Source of the DNA: Paenibacillus sp. 453mf
Lineage (GTDB): Bacteria > Bacillota > Bacilli > Paenibacillales > Paenibacillaceae
Reading direction: 5' to 3'
Assembly: GCF_900116105.1 (NCBI RefSeq)
Contig: NZ_FPAC01000002.1
Span: 1 to 64,000 of the forward strand
DNA length: 64,000 bases
Within the stretch, counting starts at the first letter, position 1. Every line of letters begins with the position of its first letter. The notes under the pieces are model-generated. The model did no database searches and was not told where the DNA came from. It was given only the letters and a program-made list of their open reading frames with translations. Positions 26,125-34,501 of this stretch are shown here, piece after piece. Made by a program: the position numbers and the translations under genes.

Positions 26125-26964
26125 ATGACGATGAAACTACAAAAAAAATCGGTTCTGCTCATTCTGGCAGCCGTTATTATTTTGCTCTGGGCGATTATAA
26201 CGATCATTCCGCTGTACTGGATGCTGGTCGGCTCTGTTCAGGATACGAAGGTGTCGGCTACATTCCGGCCGCAGATGATTCCTGAAGTGATCTCGATGTC
26301 GCCTTATGAGCGGTTCTTTGGCAAAACGGATGCCTGGCGCTGGTTATGGAATTCGTTTATTATCGCAGCCATTACCACGATTACGAACGTGTTTTTCGCT
26401 TCGCTCGCAGGTTATGCCTTCGCCAAGCTCAAATTCCCGGGGGACAAGGCCATCTTTTGGGTGCTGCTCAGCACGATGATGATTCCTGCGCAGGTTACGC
26501 TTATTCCCCTCTATATTTTGATGGTGAATGTGTTCAATATCGGGGACACCTACACGGCGATTATCTTGCCGACGGCTGTCAGCGTGGGGAATATATTTCT
26601 CATGAAGCAGTATATGTCCTCCCTTCCTACTTCGCTCATTCATGCGGCACGGATTGATGCCTGCAGCGAGTTCGGGATCTTCTGGAAGGTCATTCTGCCG
26701 ATGGCGAAGCCGGGACTTGCTGTCCTGGCGATCTTCAGCTTCGTTGCCTCATGGAATGAGTTCTTCTGGCCTTTCCTTATTACGAATTCAAGCGATATGC
26801 GGACCATTCAGGTTGGGCTTGCTTCCTTCGTGTTCGGCGATGCGTCCGATTTTGCCGCCATGATGGCGGGAGCGACCGTGGGCGCAATGCCCATGATTAT
26901 CCTGTTCTTCTCCCTGCAGCGCTACTTCCTGCAAGGCATTACTATTGGAGCCGTTAAAGGCTGA
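26125..26964 (+). CDS. Sugar ABC transporter permease 2 (MalG type)
   Basis: 279 residues with about six membrane helices. The EAA-type loop is HAARIDACSEFGIFWKVILP. SFVASWNEFFWPFLIT is typical of the carbohydrate uptake (CUT1) family. ATG 26125 is preceded by AGGGGGTG; the gap to the ATPase gene is 21 bp. Confidence 0.92.
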   Translation: MTMKLQKKSVLLILAAVIILLWAIITIIPLYWMLVGSVQDTKVSATFRPQMIPEVISMSPYERFFGKTDAWRWLWNSFIIAAITTITNVFFASLAGYAFAKLKFPGDKAIFWVLLSTMMIPAQVTLIPLYILMVNVFNIGDTYTAIILPTAVSVGNIFLMKQYMSSLPTSLIHAARIDACSEFGIFWKVILPMAKPGLAVLAIFSFVASWNEFFWPFLITNSSDMRTIQVGLASFVFGDASDFAAMMAGATVGAMPMIILFFSLQRYFLQGITIGAVKG

Positions 26965-26985
26965 TACGAGAAAGGAGGAATACCT

Positions 26986-28098
26986 ATGGCACGCGTGGAG
27001 TTTCGACAAGTGCGCAAGCAGTTTAGTGATGACAAAAAAGGGACCTTTACCGCGGTAGCGGGCTCCGACTTCGTTATTGAGGATCAAGAATTTGTCGTGT
27101 TCGTTGGTCCCTCCGGCTGTGGAAAGACAACATCGCTTCGAATGATTGCAGGACTAGAAAAGCAGACGAGCGGCGATATTCTAATCGGCGAAAGGGTCGT
27201 CAACGACCTGCATCCGAAGGACCGGGACATTGCTATGGTGTTTCAGGATTATGCGCTATATCCTCACATGACGATTCGGGAGAACTTGTCCTTTGGTCTT
27301 CGCAATCTGAAGAAGGATAAAGAGTATATTAATCAGCAGGTGGAAAATGCGGCCGGTATTTTGGGACTCACGCATATGCTGGAGCGGAAGCCGAAAGAAC
27401 TGTCCGGCGGTCAGCGCCAGCGTGTGGCCGTCGGCCGGGCCATCGTCCGGGACCCGCAGGTGTTTCTGTTCGATGAGCCGCTCTCAAACCTTGATGCCAA
27501 GCTTCGCATCCAAATGCGGGTAGAGCTGAGCGAGCTTCACAAGCGGCTTGGAGCAACCATTGTATATGTGACCCATGATCAGGTGGAAGCGATGACCCTA
27601 GGAGAACGGATCGTGGTGATGAACAACGGCATTATCCAGCAGATTGATTCCCCGACCGAGCTGTATGCCAATCCGCAGAATATGTTTGTCGCCGGGTTTA
27701 TCGGATCGCCTGCGATGAACTTCATTGATGCTGTCGTTGAGGGCAACAGGATTCGTATTGAAGGAGCGGAGCTGACTCTAACAGATGAGGTAGCCGCCGG
27801 ACTTGCGGGTTATCACGGCAAGAAGGTTGTGCTCGGTATTCGTCCAGAGCATATTTACGGAGAGGACATCGCTCCGAGTCTGAATGAATATCACAAGATC
27901 GAAGCGAAGATAGATGTCGTTGAGCATCTCGGATCGGAGAACCTGATCTATTTTCACATCGGGAGCCGGTTGATTACGGCGAAGGTCAATCCCGAAACAA
28001 CAGCTTATACGGGAATGTCCAAAACCTTCTTGTTTAACTTGCATAAGGCCCATTATTTTGACCCGGAGACAGAACAAAGAATTATTTTAACTTCGTAA
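26986..28098 (+). CDS. MsmX/UgpC-type ABC transporter ATPase
   Basis: 370 residues. Walker A GPSGCGKTT, Q-loop VFQDYALYPHM, signature LSGGQRQRVAVGRAIVRDP, Walker B VFLFDEPLSNLDAKLR and the H-loop VTHDQVEAM, followed by a TOBE regulatory domain. This is the ATPase of CUT1 sugar importers; in Bacillus a single MsmX energises several of them. Here it sits inside the MurNAc-type operon, and the galactoside-type importer at 39-42 kb, which lacks an ATPase, could share it. Confidence 0.93.
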   Translation: MARVEFRQVRKQFSDDKKGTFTAVAGSDFVIEDQEFVVFVGPSGCGKTTSLRMIAGLEKQTSGDILIGERVVNDLHPKDRDIAMVFQDYALYPHMTIRENLSFGLRNLKKDKEYINQQVENAAGILGLTHMLERKPKELSGGQRQRVAVGRAIVRDPQVFLFDEPLSNLDAKLRIQMRVELSELHKRLGATIVYVTHDQVEAMTLGERIVVMNNGIIQQIDSPTELYANPQNMFVAGFIGSPAMNFIDAVVEGNRIRIEGAELTLTDEVAAGLAGYHGKKVVLGIRPEHIYGEDIAPSLNEYHKIEAKIDVVEHLGSENLIYFHIGSRLITAKVNPETTAYTGMSKTFLFNLHKAHYFDPETEQRIILTS

Positions 28099-28107
28099 AG
28101 GGAGTGA

Positions 28108-28809
28108 ATGTCGATGCGTAAGCTGAGTGAGGTGTTGGTCAAGACTGGAGCGGAGATTTATCGGGAGATCATCCCCGTTGCCCTATACAGTGTACTCAGT
28201 TCATTGATTCTGATTCCCACTGTACTGCTGCTGCCCATAACGGCTGCCTTGTTTGTCATTCCTTTCATTTATATGCCGCTGTTCTTTGGTGTACTGAATG
28301 TATTCCATCATAAAATGGAGCGTAAGAGCAGAAGGAACGGGCTTAAGGATTTGGCTGCCGGAGTGCGAAAAGGGTATTTTCCTGCGGTTGTCATGGGGCT
28401 GTTCATATCGCTGCTCGTGTTCATTCTCTGGTCCACTTGGTGGTATTACGGGGGCAAAGACGGCATGTTCTATACTATTATTGCTGTGTTCCAGACTTAT
28501 TTTGTCATCATGGCGTTCATCTCTCAATTTCATACGTTCCAGCTTGTTCTACAGAAGGAGATGGGGATCTTCAAGGCGATGGGAGAAAGTGTCAAGCTGC
28601 TCCTGCGGCATCCGGGTTACACTGTCGGCGCCTTCTTCCAGACGGTATGTCTTACTGTGCTGCTCGCTCTGACAGCAGTCGGCTTCCTCGTACTGTTCAA
28701 CGGGATGATGGGAATTTATATGTACAAGGTGACGGCTAATTTAATTGAAGAAGAGCCGGCCGCTGCCGAGTGGAATGAACAGGGAATAACGGCTGGCTCT
28801 GTTAGATAG
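28108..28809 (+). CDS. DUF624/YesL-like membrane protein
   Basis: 233 residues with five or six hydrophobic segments (for example LYSVLSSLILIPTVLLLPIT and the last near residue 200). The positive-inside pattern and length match the YesL/DUF624 family, often encoded beside sugar ABC importers in Paenibacillus; its function is not known. It starts 9 bp after the ATPase behind AGGGAG and ends the transporter part of the operon, before a hairpin. Confidence 0.75.
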   Translation: MSMRKLSEVLVKTGAEIYREIIPVALYSVLSSLILIPTVLLLPITAALFVIPFIYMPLFFGVLNVFHHKMERKSRRNGLKDLAAGVRKGYFPAVVMGLFISLLVFILWSTWWYYGGKDGMFYTIIAVFQTYFVIMAFISQFHTFQLVLQKEMGIFKAMGESVKLLLRHPGYTVGAFFQTVCLTVLLALTAVGFLVLFNGMMGIYMYKVTANLIEEEPAAAEWNEQGITAGSVR

Positions 28810-28855
28810 TATTGAAATTGATTGCTCAAGGTCTTATGCCTGCAAAGGTAATAAA

Positions 28856-28884
28856 AAGGCGCAGGTAGTGATATCCTGCGCCTT
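28856..28884 (+). terminator. Hairpin between transporter and hydrolase genes
   Basis: AAGGCGCAGG / CCTGCGCCTT, a perfect 10-bp stem with a 9-nt loop, followed by CTCT rather than a T-run. Probably a weak terminator or mRNA processing/stability element lowering namZ-nagZ-anmK expression relative to the transporter. Confidence 0.55.
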
Positions 28885-28909
28885 CTCTATAGCCAAGGGA
28901 GGGTATGAC

Positions 28910-30082
28910 ATGAAGATAAACGTGCTTACCGGAGCTGACCGATTATCCAAAGTATCACATCCATTTCTTGAAGGCAAAAGAATAGGACTGGTTACGAACC
29001 CTACAGGCATGACCGCTGATTTCAGAACAACGGTTGAGGTGTGTGCGCAGCTTGAGAACAGCCGGCTGACCGCCTTATTTGCAGGAGAACACGGGCTGTA
29101 CGGTGAGCGTCAGGCAGGGGTTCTGTTCGAGGATGAGATTCATCCGGTACTCGGAATTCCGGTGTTCAGCCTGTACGGCAAGCATAAGAAACCAACGCCG
29201 GAAATGCTGGCACAGGTGGATACGGTTATTTTTGATATGCAGGATGCAGGGGTGCGCTTCTATACGTATCTGTCCACTCTCTTCTATATAATGGACGCTT
29301 GTGCTGCCAGTGGGAAATCACTGCTTATTCTTGATCGAATCAACCCGATTGGGGGAATGAAGGTCGAAGGGGGTATATTGCAGCAAGGGTATGAATCCTT
29401 TGTGGGTGCCTGGCATACACCAATACGCTATGGGATGACCATTGGAGAGATCGCCTTGATGCGGAACAAGGAAGAGGGTATCGGATGTGAGCTGGATGTC
29501 GTCAAGCTTGAAGGCTGGAGGCGAGCGATGACCTATGCCGAAACGGGACAGCCTTGGATGATGCCGTCACCTAATCTCCCCTCGCCAGAAACGGCTGAGA
29601 TATATGCAGGGACTTGTTTCTTTGAAGGCACGAATGTGTCTGAAGGCCGGGGCACGACCAGACCATTTGAGTGGATAGGAGCACCCTGGATGGACGGCGA
29701 GCGGATTGCACGGCGGATGGAAGCTCATCAGCTTCCCGGTGTCCATATTCATCCTGTGTATGCTTCACCGGTGTATTCCAAGCATCAGGGACTGCTGTGC
29801 GGGGGTGTTCGGCTGTTCATTACGAATAGAGATCAATTTAAAGCAGTAGAGACAGGGCTGATGCTGCTGCACGAAATTGCATGCTCGTATCCTCAGCACT
29901 TTGAATGGACCCCGCCTCCTTCAGGCGGCAGCCGATATTTTATTGATCTGCTTACGGGAGGAAGGGAAATTAGAGAATGGATTCAAGACGAAGAAGGACT
30001 TCGGAGGATCCTGGCGAATTGGCATCAGGACGAAGAGAAATGGCATGAGAGAAGAGCATCTTATCTGATCTATGGGAGCTGA
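28910..30082 (+). CDS. namZ: Exo-beta-N-acetylmuramidase NamZ (DUF1343)
   Basis: About 390 residues, the NamZ/YbbC (GH171) family. Conserved DUF1343 blocks: GLVTNPTGMT, LFAGEHGLYGE (E60-H61), FDMQDAGVRFYTYLST, LDRINPIGG, PSPNLPSPETA and FFEGTNVSEGRGTTRPFEWI. NamZ releases terminal MurNAc from peptidoglycan fragments. The protein starts directly with the catalytic fold (MKINVLTGADRL): ATG 28910 is preceded by AAGGGAGGG, and no signal peptide can be formed from the in-frame upstream codons, whereas the B. subtilis enzyme is secreted. It should therefore act in the cytoplasm on imported muro-disaccharide. The next gene starts 4 bp after its stop. Confidence 0.9.
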   Translation: MKINVLTGADRLSKVSHPFLEGKRIGLVTNPTGMTADFRTTVEVCAQLENSRLTALFAGEHGLYGERQAGVLFEDEIHPVLGIPVFSLYGKHKKPTPEMLAQVDTVIFDMQDAGVRFYTYLSTLFYIMDACAASGKSLLILDRINPIGGMKVEGGILQQGYESFVGAWHTPIRYGMTIGEIALMRNKEEGIGCELDVVKLEGWRRAMTYAETGQPWMMPSPNLPSPETAEIYAGTCFFEGTNVSEGRGTTRPFEWIGAPWMDGERIARRMEAHQLPGVHIHPVYASPVYSKHQGLLCGGVRLFITNRDQFKAVETGLMLLHEIACSYPQHFEWTPPPSGGSRYFIDLLTGGREIREWIQDEEGLRRILANWHQDEEKWHERRASYLIYGS

Positions 30083-30086
30083 GAAC

Positions 30087-31763
30087 ATGAATTCAAATTC
30101 TAATGTAGAAGCACTGCTTGCTCGTTTAAGTCTGCGTGAAAAAATCGGTCAATTGCTGCTGTGCGGACTTCCGGGTCCTGAATTGACAGAGCCGCTCGCA
30201 GAATTTATCAAGGCGCATCCTGTCGGAGGGATTATTTATTTTGCCCGGAACGTAGAGAACCCTGGACAGATGGCGCAGCTTACACATCAGCTGCAAACCA
30301 CTGCGAGTGAAGCGGGACAGCTGCCGCTGCTGATATCCATTGATCAGGAAGGCGGTATGGTTGCACGTATAGCGGATGGAATTACCTTATTCCCTGGCAA
30401 TATGGCGATTGCCGCTGCAGGCTCCAGCGAGGATGCTTATGAAGCGGCGCTGGCCAGCGGCAAGGAATTAAGTGCACTCGGTATTAATTTGAATTTTGCA
30501 CCCGTACTGGATGTGAACAACAATCCGCTTAATCCGGTAATTGGAGTCCGTTCCTTCGGTGAGTCAGCACAAATGGTAGCCGAGTATGGTGCCCAGGCGG
30601 TTCGGGGATATCAGGATGCAGGTGTATCTGCGTGTGCGAAGCATTTCCCTGGACATGGCGATACAGCGGCTGACTCGCATCTGGATTTGCCGATTGTTCC
30701 CCATGATTTGGAGAGAATGAAGCAACTGGAGCTGACACCTTTTGTGAAGGCGATTGAAGAGGGTGTGGACTTTATAATGTCCGCTCACATCTACTTTCCG
30801 GCACTTGAAGCTGAGAAGAAACCGGCAACCTTATCTTCATCTGTACTGACAGGACTGCTGAGAGAACAGCTTGGCTATGAGGGAGTAATCATGACCGACT
30901 GCATGGAGATGCATGCCATCGTCGATACATATGGCACCGTGGAGGCTTCTGTAATGGCACTTGAAGCAGGAGCCGATCTGGTGCTGATCAGTCATACCCA
31001 TGAGCTGCTTGCCGGGGCATATCAAGCTATTGAGCAGGCAGTGGCTGCAGGCCGTCTCAGTGAAGAGCGAATTAACGAGTCAGTCCGCCGTTTGCTGTCG
31101 CTGAAGATCCGGCGCGGCATCATGATGGAGGATGGCAGCTTCCCGGAAGAGGTGCTGGCTGCACCTGTGAGTGACGCGAGCGGCTTGCCAGCGGGTGTCG
31201 GGCTTGCAGAGCATGGAGACATCGCTCGCCGCATTAGTGAACACAGCATGACACTCGTTCGTGATGAAGCAGGCATGCTCCCGCTGTCCGGGAGGAAGGT
31301 GCTTGCTGTGACCGTGGCTTCCTCTGCGATGACCATTGCGGATGAGAAAATCAAGGATCAGCTTAGTCTTGGCGCTGCGCTGGTGGAGCAGGGGCTTCAG
31401 GTGGAAGATCTGAGTATAGCGGCAGCAGAGGTCGCGGAGCAGAGTGAATCTGTTATCACTGCAGCAAGCAGCCCGGACATTGAGCAAATTGTGATCGCTA
31501 CTTATAACGCTCATTTCTATGCCGAGCAGGCACAGCTGGTGAAACAGCTGCAGGCTACGGGCAAGCCGCTCGCGGTGGTCGCTACGCGCAATCCTTATGA
31601 TCTTAAGGCGTTTCCGGATATTAAGGTATATATCGCGGCTTATGAGAGCAGGCCTATCGCCATGAGGAGCGCTGCAAGAGCCTTGCTTGGCTCGATTCCA
31701 TTCAAGGGCAAGCTGCCTGTAACCCTTGGTGATGAGATGACAGCAGGCACCTCCTCGCGATGA
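30087..31763 (+). CDS. nagZ: Beta-N-acetylglucosaminidase NagZ (GH3)
   Basis: About 558 residues. The GH3 catalytic domain (about 1-350) has KHFPGHGDTAADSHLDLP with the NagZ Asp/His dyad (D196, H198) and the predicted nucleophile D271 in VIMTDCMEMH. A second alpha/beta domain (about 360-558) matches the two-domain layout of Gram-positive NagZ. The enzyme removes GlcNAc from GlcNAc-MurNAc fragments. As with NamZ, there is no signal peptide (MNSNSNVEALLARLSLREKI), so a cytoplasmic location is predicted. The last 4 bp overlap the anmK start. Confidence 0.92.
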   Translation: MNSNSNVEALLARLSLREKIGQLLLCGLPGPELTEPLAEFIKAHPVGGIIYFARNVENPGQMAQLTHQLQTTASEAGQLPLLISIDQEGGMVARIADGITLFPGNMAIAAAGSSEDAYEAALASGKELSALGINLNFAPVLDVNNNPLNPVIGVRSFGESAQMVAEYGAQAVRGYQDAGVSACAKHFPGHGDTAADSHLDLPIVPHDLERMKQLELTPFVKAIEEGVDFIMSAHIYFPALEAEKKPATLSSSVLTGLLREQLGYEGVIMTDCMEMHAIVDTYGTVEASVMALEAGADLVLISHTHELLAGAYQAIEQAVAAGRLSEERINESVRRLLSLKIRRGIMMEDGSFPEEVLAAPVSDASGLPAGVGLAEHGDIARRISEHSMTLVRDEAGMLPLSGRKVLAVTVASSAMTIADEKIKDQLSLGAALVEQGLQVEDLSIAAAEVAEQSESVITAASSPDIEQIVIATYNAHFYAEQAQLVKQLQATGKPLAVVATRNPYDLKAFPDIKVYIAAYESRPIAMRSAARALLGSIPFKGKLPVTLGDEMTAGTSSR

Positions 31764-32944
31764 TCAGCATAACAGGCTTCAAAACAGAGAGTCTAGCCAT
31801 CGGGCTCATGTCAGGTACGTCGCTCGATGGTGTGGATGCAGCACTGGTTCGAATAAAAGGGAGTGGGCTGACTACGACGTCCAGACTGATTGCCTATGTA
31901 CAGCTTCCATATGAGGAGGATTTCAGAGAGCAGATCAAAGCACTGTGTAATATCGAACAGTCTAGTGTAGCGGATGTTTGCTCCATGAATTTTCTGCTTG
32001 CAGACCGATTTGCCGCTGCCGCAGAAGCCGTATGCCAACAAGCGGGCATCGCTATGGATGAAGTGGACTTTATCAGCTCGCACGGACAGACGGTGTGGCA
32101 TATTCCGAAGTCAGACGCAGCACAGTCACTTGCCCGCTCGACCTTACAGCTTGGGGATTTGTCGGTCATCGCAACTCGGACCGGAAGACCGGTCGTGGGT
32201 GATTTCAGACCAGCAGATATGGCGGCAGGAGGGCAGGGCGCTCCACTTGTTCCTTATGGAGATCTGATATTGTTCGGTGATGCACTGCAGGGGAGAGTAT
32301 TGCAAAATATTGGGGGAATCGGGAATTGCACGGTTCTCCCTGCTGCCTGCACGGCTGATCAGGTAACGGCTTATGATACGGGACCGGGTAACATGATTAT
32401 CGATCAAGTGGTGCTCGAATTGTCTGGAGGAAAGCTTGCCTATGATGAGAACGGGAAGTGGGCAGCTGAGGGAACGCCGGATAAAGCCTTGGTGGCTAAA
32501 ATGATGCAACACCCCTATTTCTCACAGATGCCCCCTAAATCCACCGGCCGTGAACTATTTGGAGCGGCATATGCAGCGGCTGTTCTAGCCGGTGCAAGGG
32601 AGCGTGGATTGTCCTCAGCGGATATTGTAGCTACCGCTACTTGGTTCACGGCGAAGTCGATTGCGGACAGTTATGAACGCTGGGTTTTTCCTAAAAACAA
32701 GATTGATCAAATCATTGTATCTGGCGGGGGTGCGCATAACGAGGTGCTCCTAGCTATGCTGAGTGAGCTGCTTCCGGGCCGGACAGTTGCCAAAGCAAGC
32801 TCGTTTGGGATTGATGATGATGCCAAAGAAGCGCTGATCTTTGCACTGCTCGGTAACGAATGTATCCACGGCATACCAAACAATGCCCCCTCTGCTACTG
32901 GCGCCGGTCGCCGGGTTGTGATGGGCAAACTGGCGCTCGGCTGA
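31760..32944 (+). CDS. anmK: Anhydro-N-acetylmuramic acid kinase
   Basis: 394 residues, normal length. AnmK signatures: GLMSGTSLDGVD (residues 15-26), DFISSHGQTVWHIP, TLQLGDLSVIATRTGRPVVGDFRPADMA, QNIGGIGN and YDTGPGNMIID. AnmK opens the 1,6-anhydro ring and phosphorylates anhMurNAc to MurNAc-6-phosphate, the MurQ substrate. Start overlaps the end of nagZ by 4 bp (ATGA). Last gene before a terminator. Confidence 0.95.
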   Translation: MISITGFKTESLAIGLMSGTSLDGVDAALVRIKGSGLTTTSRLIAYVQLPYEEDFREQIKALCNIEQSSVADVCSMNFLLADRFAAAAEAVCQQAGIAMDEVDFISSHGQTVWHIPKSDAAQSLARSTLQLGDLSVIATRTGRPVVGDFRPADMAAGGQGAPLVPYGDLILFGDALQGRVLQNIGGIGNCTVLPAACTADQVTAYDTGPGNMIIDQVVLELSGGKLAYDENGKWAAEGTPDKALVAKMMQHPYFSQMPPKSTGRELFGAAYAAAVLAGARERGLSSADIVATATWFTAKSIADSYERWVFPKNKIDQIIVSGGGAHNEVLLAMLSELLPGRTVAKASSFGIDDDAKEALIFALLGNECIHGIPNNAPSATGAGRRVVMGKLALG

Positions 32945-33023
32945 ACCGGAATGATGCGAAAGATCGCCCTGTGGAATCGGATCATCAAATGAATCGTTCA
33001 GATTGCCTTGTTGAATGTGTGAT

Positions 33024-33069
33024 AAGCAGGATTGTGATGGGAGTTTACCCTCATTGTCCTGCTTTTTTT
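33024..33069 (+). terminator. Intrinsic terminator of the namZ-nagZ-anmK operon
   Basis: AAGCAGGA / TCCTGCTT with inner GATGGG / CCCTCAT pairing, followed by a T7 run. Confidence 0.85.
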
Positions 33070-33213
33070 AATGTTCGCATCATTCTGAGAGCTGAAGATC
33101 GAATCTGACATACATAAAATTGAAAATTTATAGATAAAAATTATATATGTTTGACAATAAACAAACATAATAATATTATGTCTATATAAAATGTAATGGA
33201 GAGTGCGAATAAT

Positions 33214-34350
33214 ATGGATGTGAATAAAGCCTATATGTATGATGCAGGGCTGGAGGAGATTAAGCGAGGATATATGGAGCGCGATCTCGAGTTCGTCTGT
33301 GTTTGCTGCGGCGAACGGATTGAGAAGGGAGTTATCTATCCGGTTGACGGCATCCTCTATGAAGCATTCAGGTATATTCAGATCCATATCGAGCAGGAGC
33401 ATGGGTCTGTGTTTGAATATTTGATTTCACTGGATAAGAGTGTGAGCGGACTCTCGGATATACAGCGCAAGGTGTTAGCGAAATTCTACGAAGGCAAGAA
33501 GGATGCCGACATTCAGAAGGAGCTTGGTGTAGGATCAACATCGACCATACGCAATCATCGTTTTGTATTGAAGGAGAAGGAGCGCCAGGCCAAGGTGCTG
33601 CTTGCGGTGATGGAGCTGCTGAGTGAGATTGATACGAATCGCCCTGCCGAGCTGGAGGCTCCGATCAGCAAACGCGCAGGTAAGAATGATGACAGGTACA
33701 GCATTAGCTCCTCTGAACAAGACAGGGTGCTTAAGAAATACTTCCCCCATGGCGTGGAGGGACCGCTTAAGACCTTTTCCATGCAGGAGAAGCATCGCAT
33801 CATTGTGATGAACGAGCTTGCTAAGCGCTTTATACCCGGCGTCGAGTACACGGAGCCTGAGGTGAACCGGATGCTTGAACAAGTGTATGAGGACTATGTG
33901 ACGGTGCGCAGATATATGGTGGATTACGGAATACTGAGCAGGGAAGAAGACGGAAGCCGGTATGTGTTGACCAATTCTATAGGAATGGAGGATAAGAAGA
34001 TGAACCGGAGAGAGGAATTACAGCTGCAGGCGAAAGAAATGAAGACCGAGGCAGGGGTTTACCAAATTCGCAATAAGGAGAACGGCAGGCTCTACGTTGC
34101 CAGCACACCGAATTTGAAATCTATAAACGGACAGCAATTTATGCTGAACATGGGAAGTCATCGAAATCACGGGCTGCAACAGGAGTGGGCAGAGCTTGGT
34201 GAGAGCGCATTCGAAATTGAAGTGCTGGAGAAGCTGAAGGTGCCGGAGGGCAATCCCTTCTTCGATGCAAAGGATGCGCTGAAGAAGCTGGAGGCGAGCT
34301 GGCTTGAGAAGCTCAAGCCTTATGCACCGAACGGCTACAACACTTTATAA
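33214..34350 (+). CDS. HTH + DUF2087 + GIY-YIG-like protein, putative regulator
   Basis: About 378 residues in three recognisable parts. The N-terminus has a Cys cluster (FVCVCCGERI) and a LuxR/sigma-like helix-turn-helix (residues about 75-125: LSDIQRKVLAKFYEGKKDAD, then GVGSTSTIRNHRF). A DUF2087 domain covers about 165-245 (KYFPHGVEGPLKTFSMQEKH, TVRRYMVDYGILSREEDG). The C-terminus (about 275-365) resembles a GIY-YIG domain (GVYQIRNKENGRLYVASTPN), but with GVY and LYV in place of GIY and YIG, so nuclease activity is doubtful. Probably a DNA-binding regulator; its target is not evident. ATG 33214 has GGAGAG about 9 bp upstream; an ATG at 33196 overlaps that site. Monocistronic. Confidence 0.75.
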   Translation: MDVNKAYMYDAGLEEIKRGYMERDLEFVCVCCGERIEKGVIYPVDGILYEAFRYIQIHIEQEHGSVFEYLISLDKSVSGLSDIQRKVLAKFYEGKKDADIQKELGVGSTSTIRNHRFVLKEKERQAKVLLAVMELLSEIDTNRPAELEAPISKRAGKNDDRYSISSSEQDRVLKKYFPHGVEGPLKTFSMQEKHRIIVMNELAKRFIPGVEYTEPEVNRMLEQVYEDYVTVRRYMVDYGILSREEDGSRYVLTNSIGMEDKKMNRREELQLQAKEMKTEAGVYQIRNKENGRLYVASTPNLKSINGQQFMLNMGSHRNHGLQQEWAELGESAFEIEVLEKLKVPEGNPFFDAKDALKKLEASWLEKLKPYAPNGYNTL

Positions 34351-34378
34351 TGAGGAATTTGCATAAATTTCAAAAAGA

Positions 34379-34425
34379 ACACATGTACAATCGAGATTAT
34401 TGTGCATGTGTTTTTTGTTTTTTTG
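34379..34425 (+). terminator. Intrinsic terminator
   Basis: ACACATGTACAAT pairs with ATTGTGCATGTGT (one mismatch), followed by a T-rich run. Confidence 0.85.
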
Positions 34426-34501
34426 GTTAGTTAATACTGGGGTATAGTGGAACTCATCTTTATATCCCGGGAAATAATCTTACGAAGGGTGGAAGGAAGG
34501 A

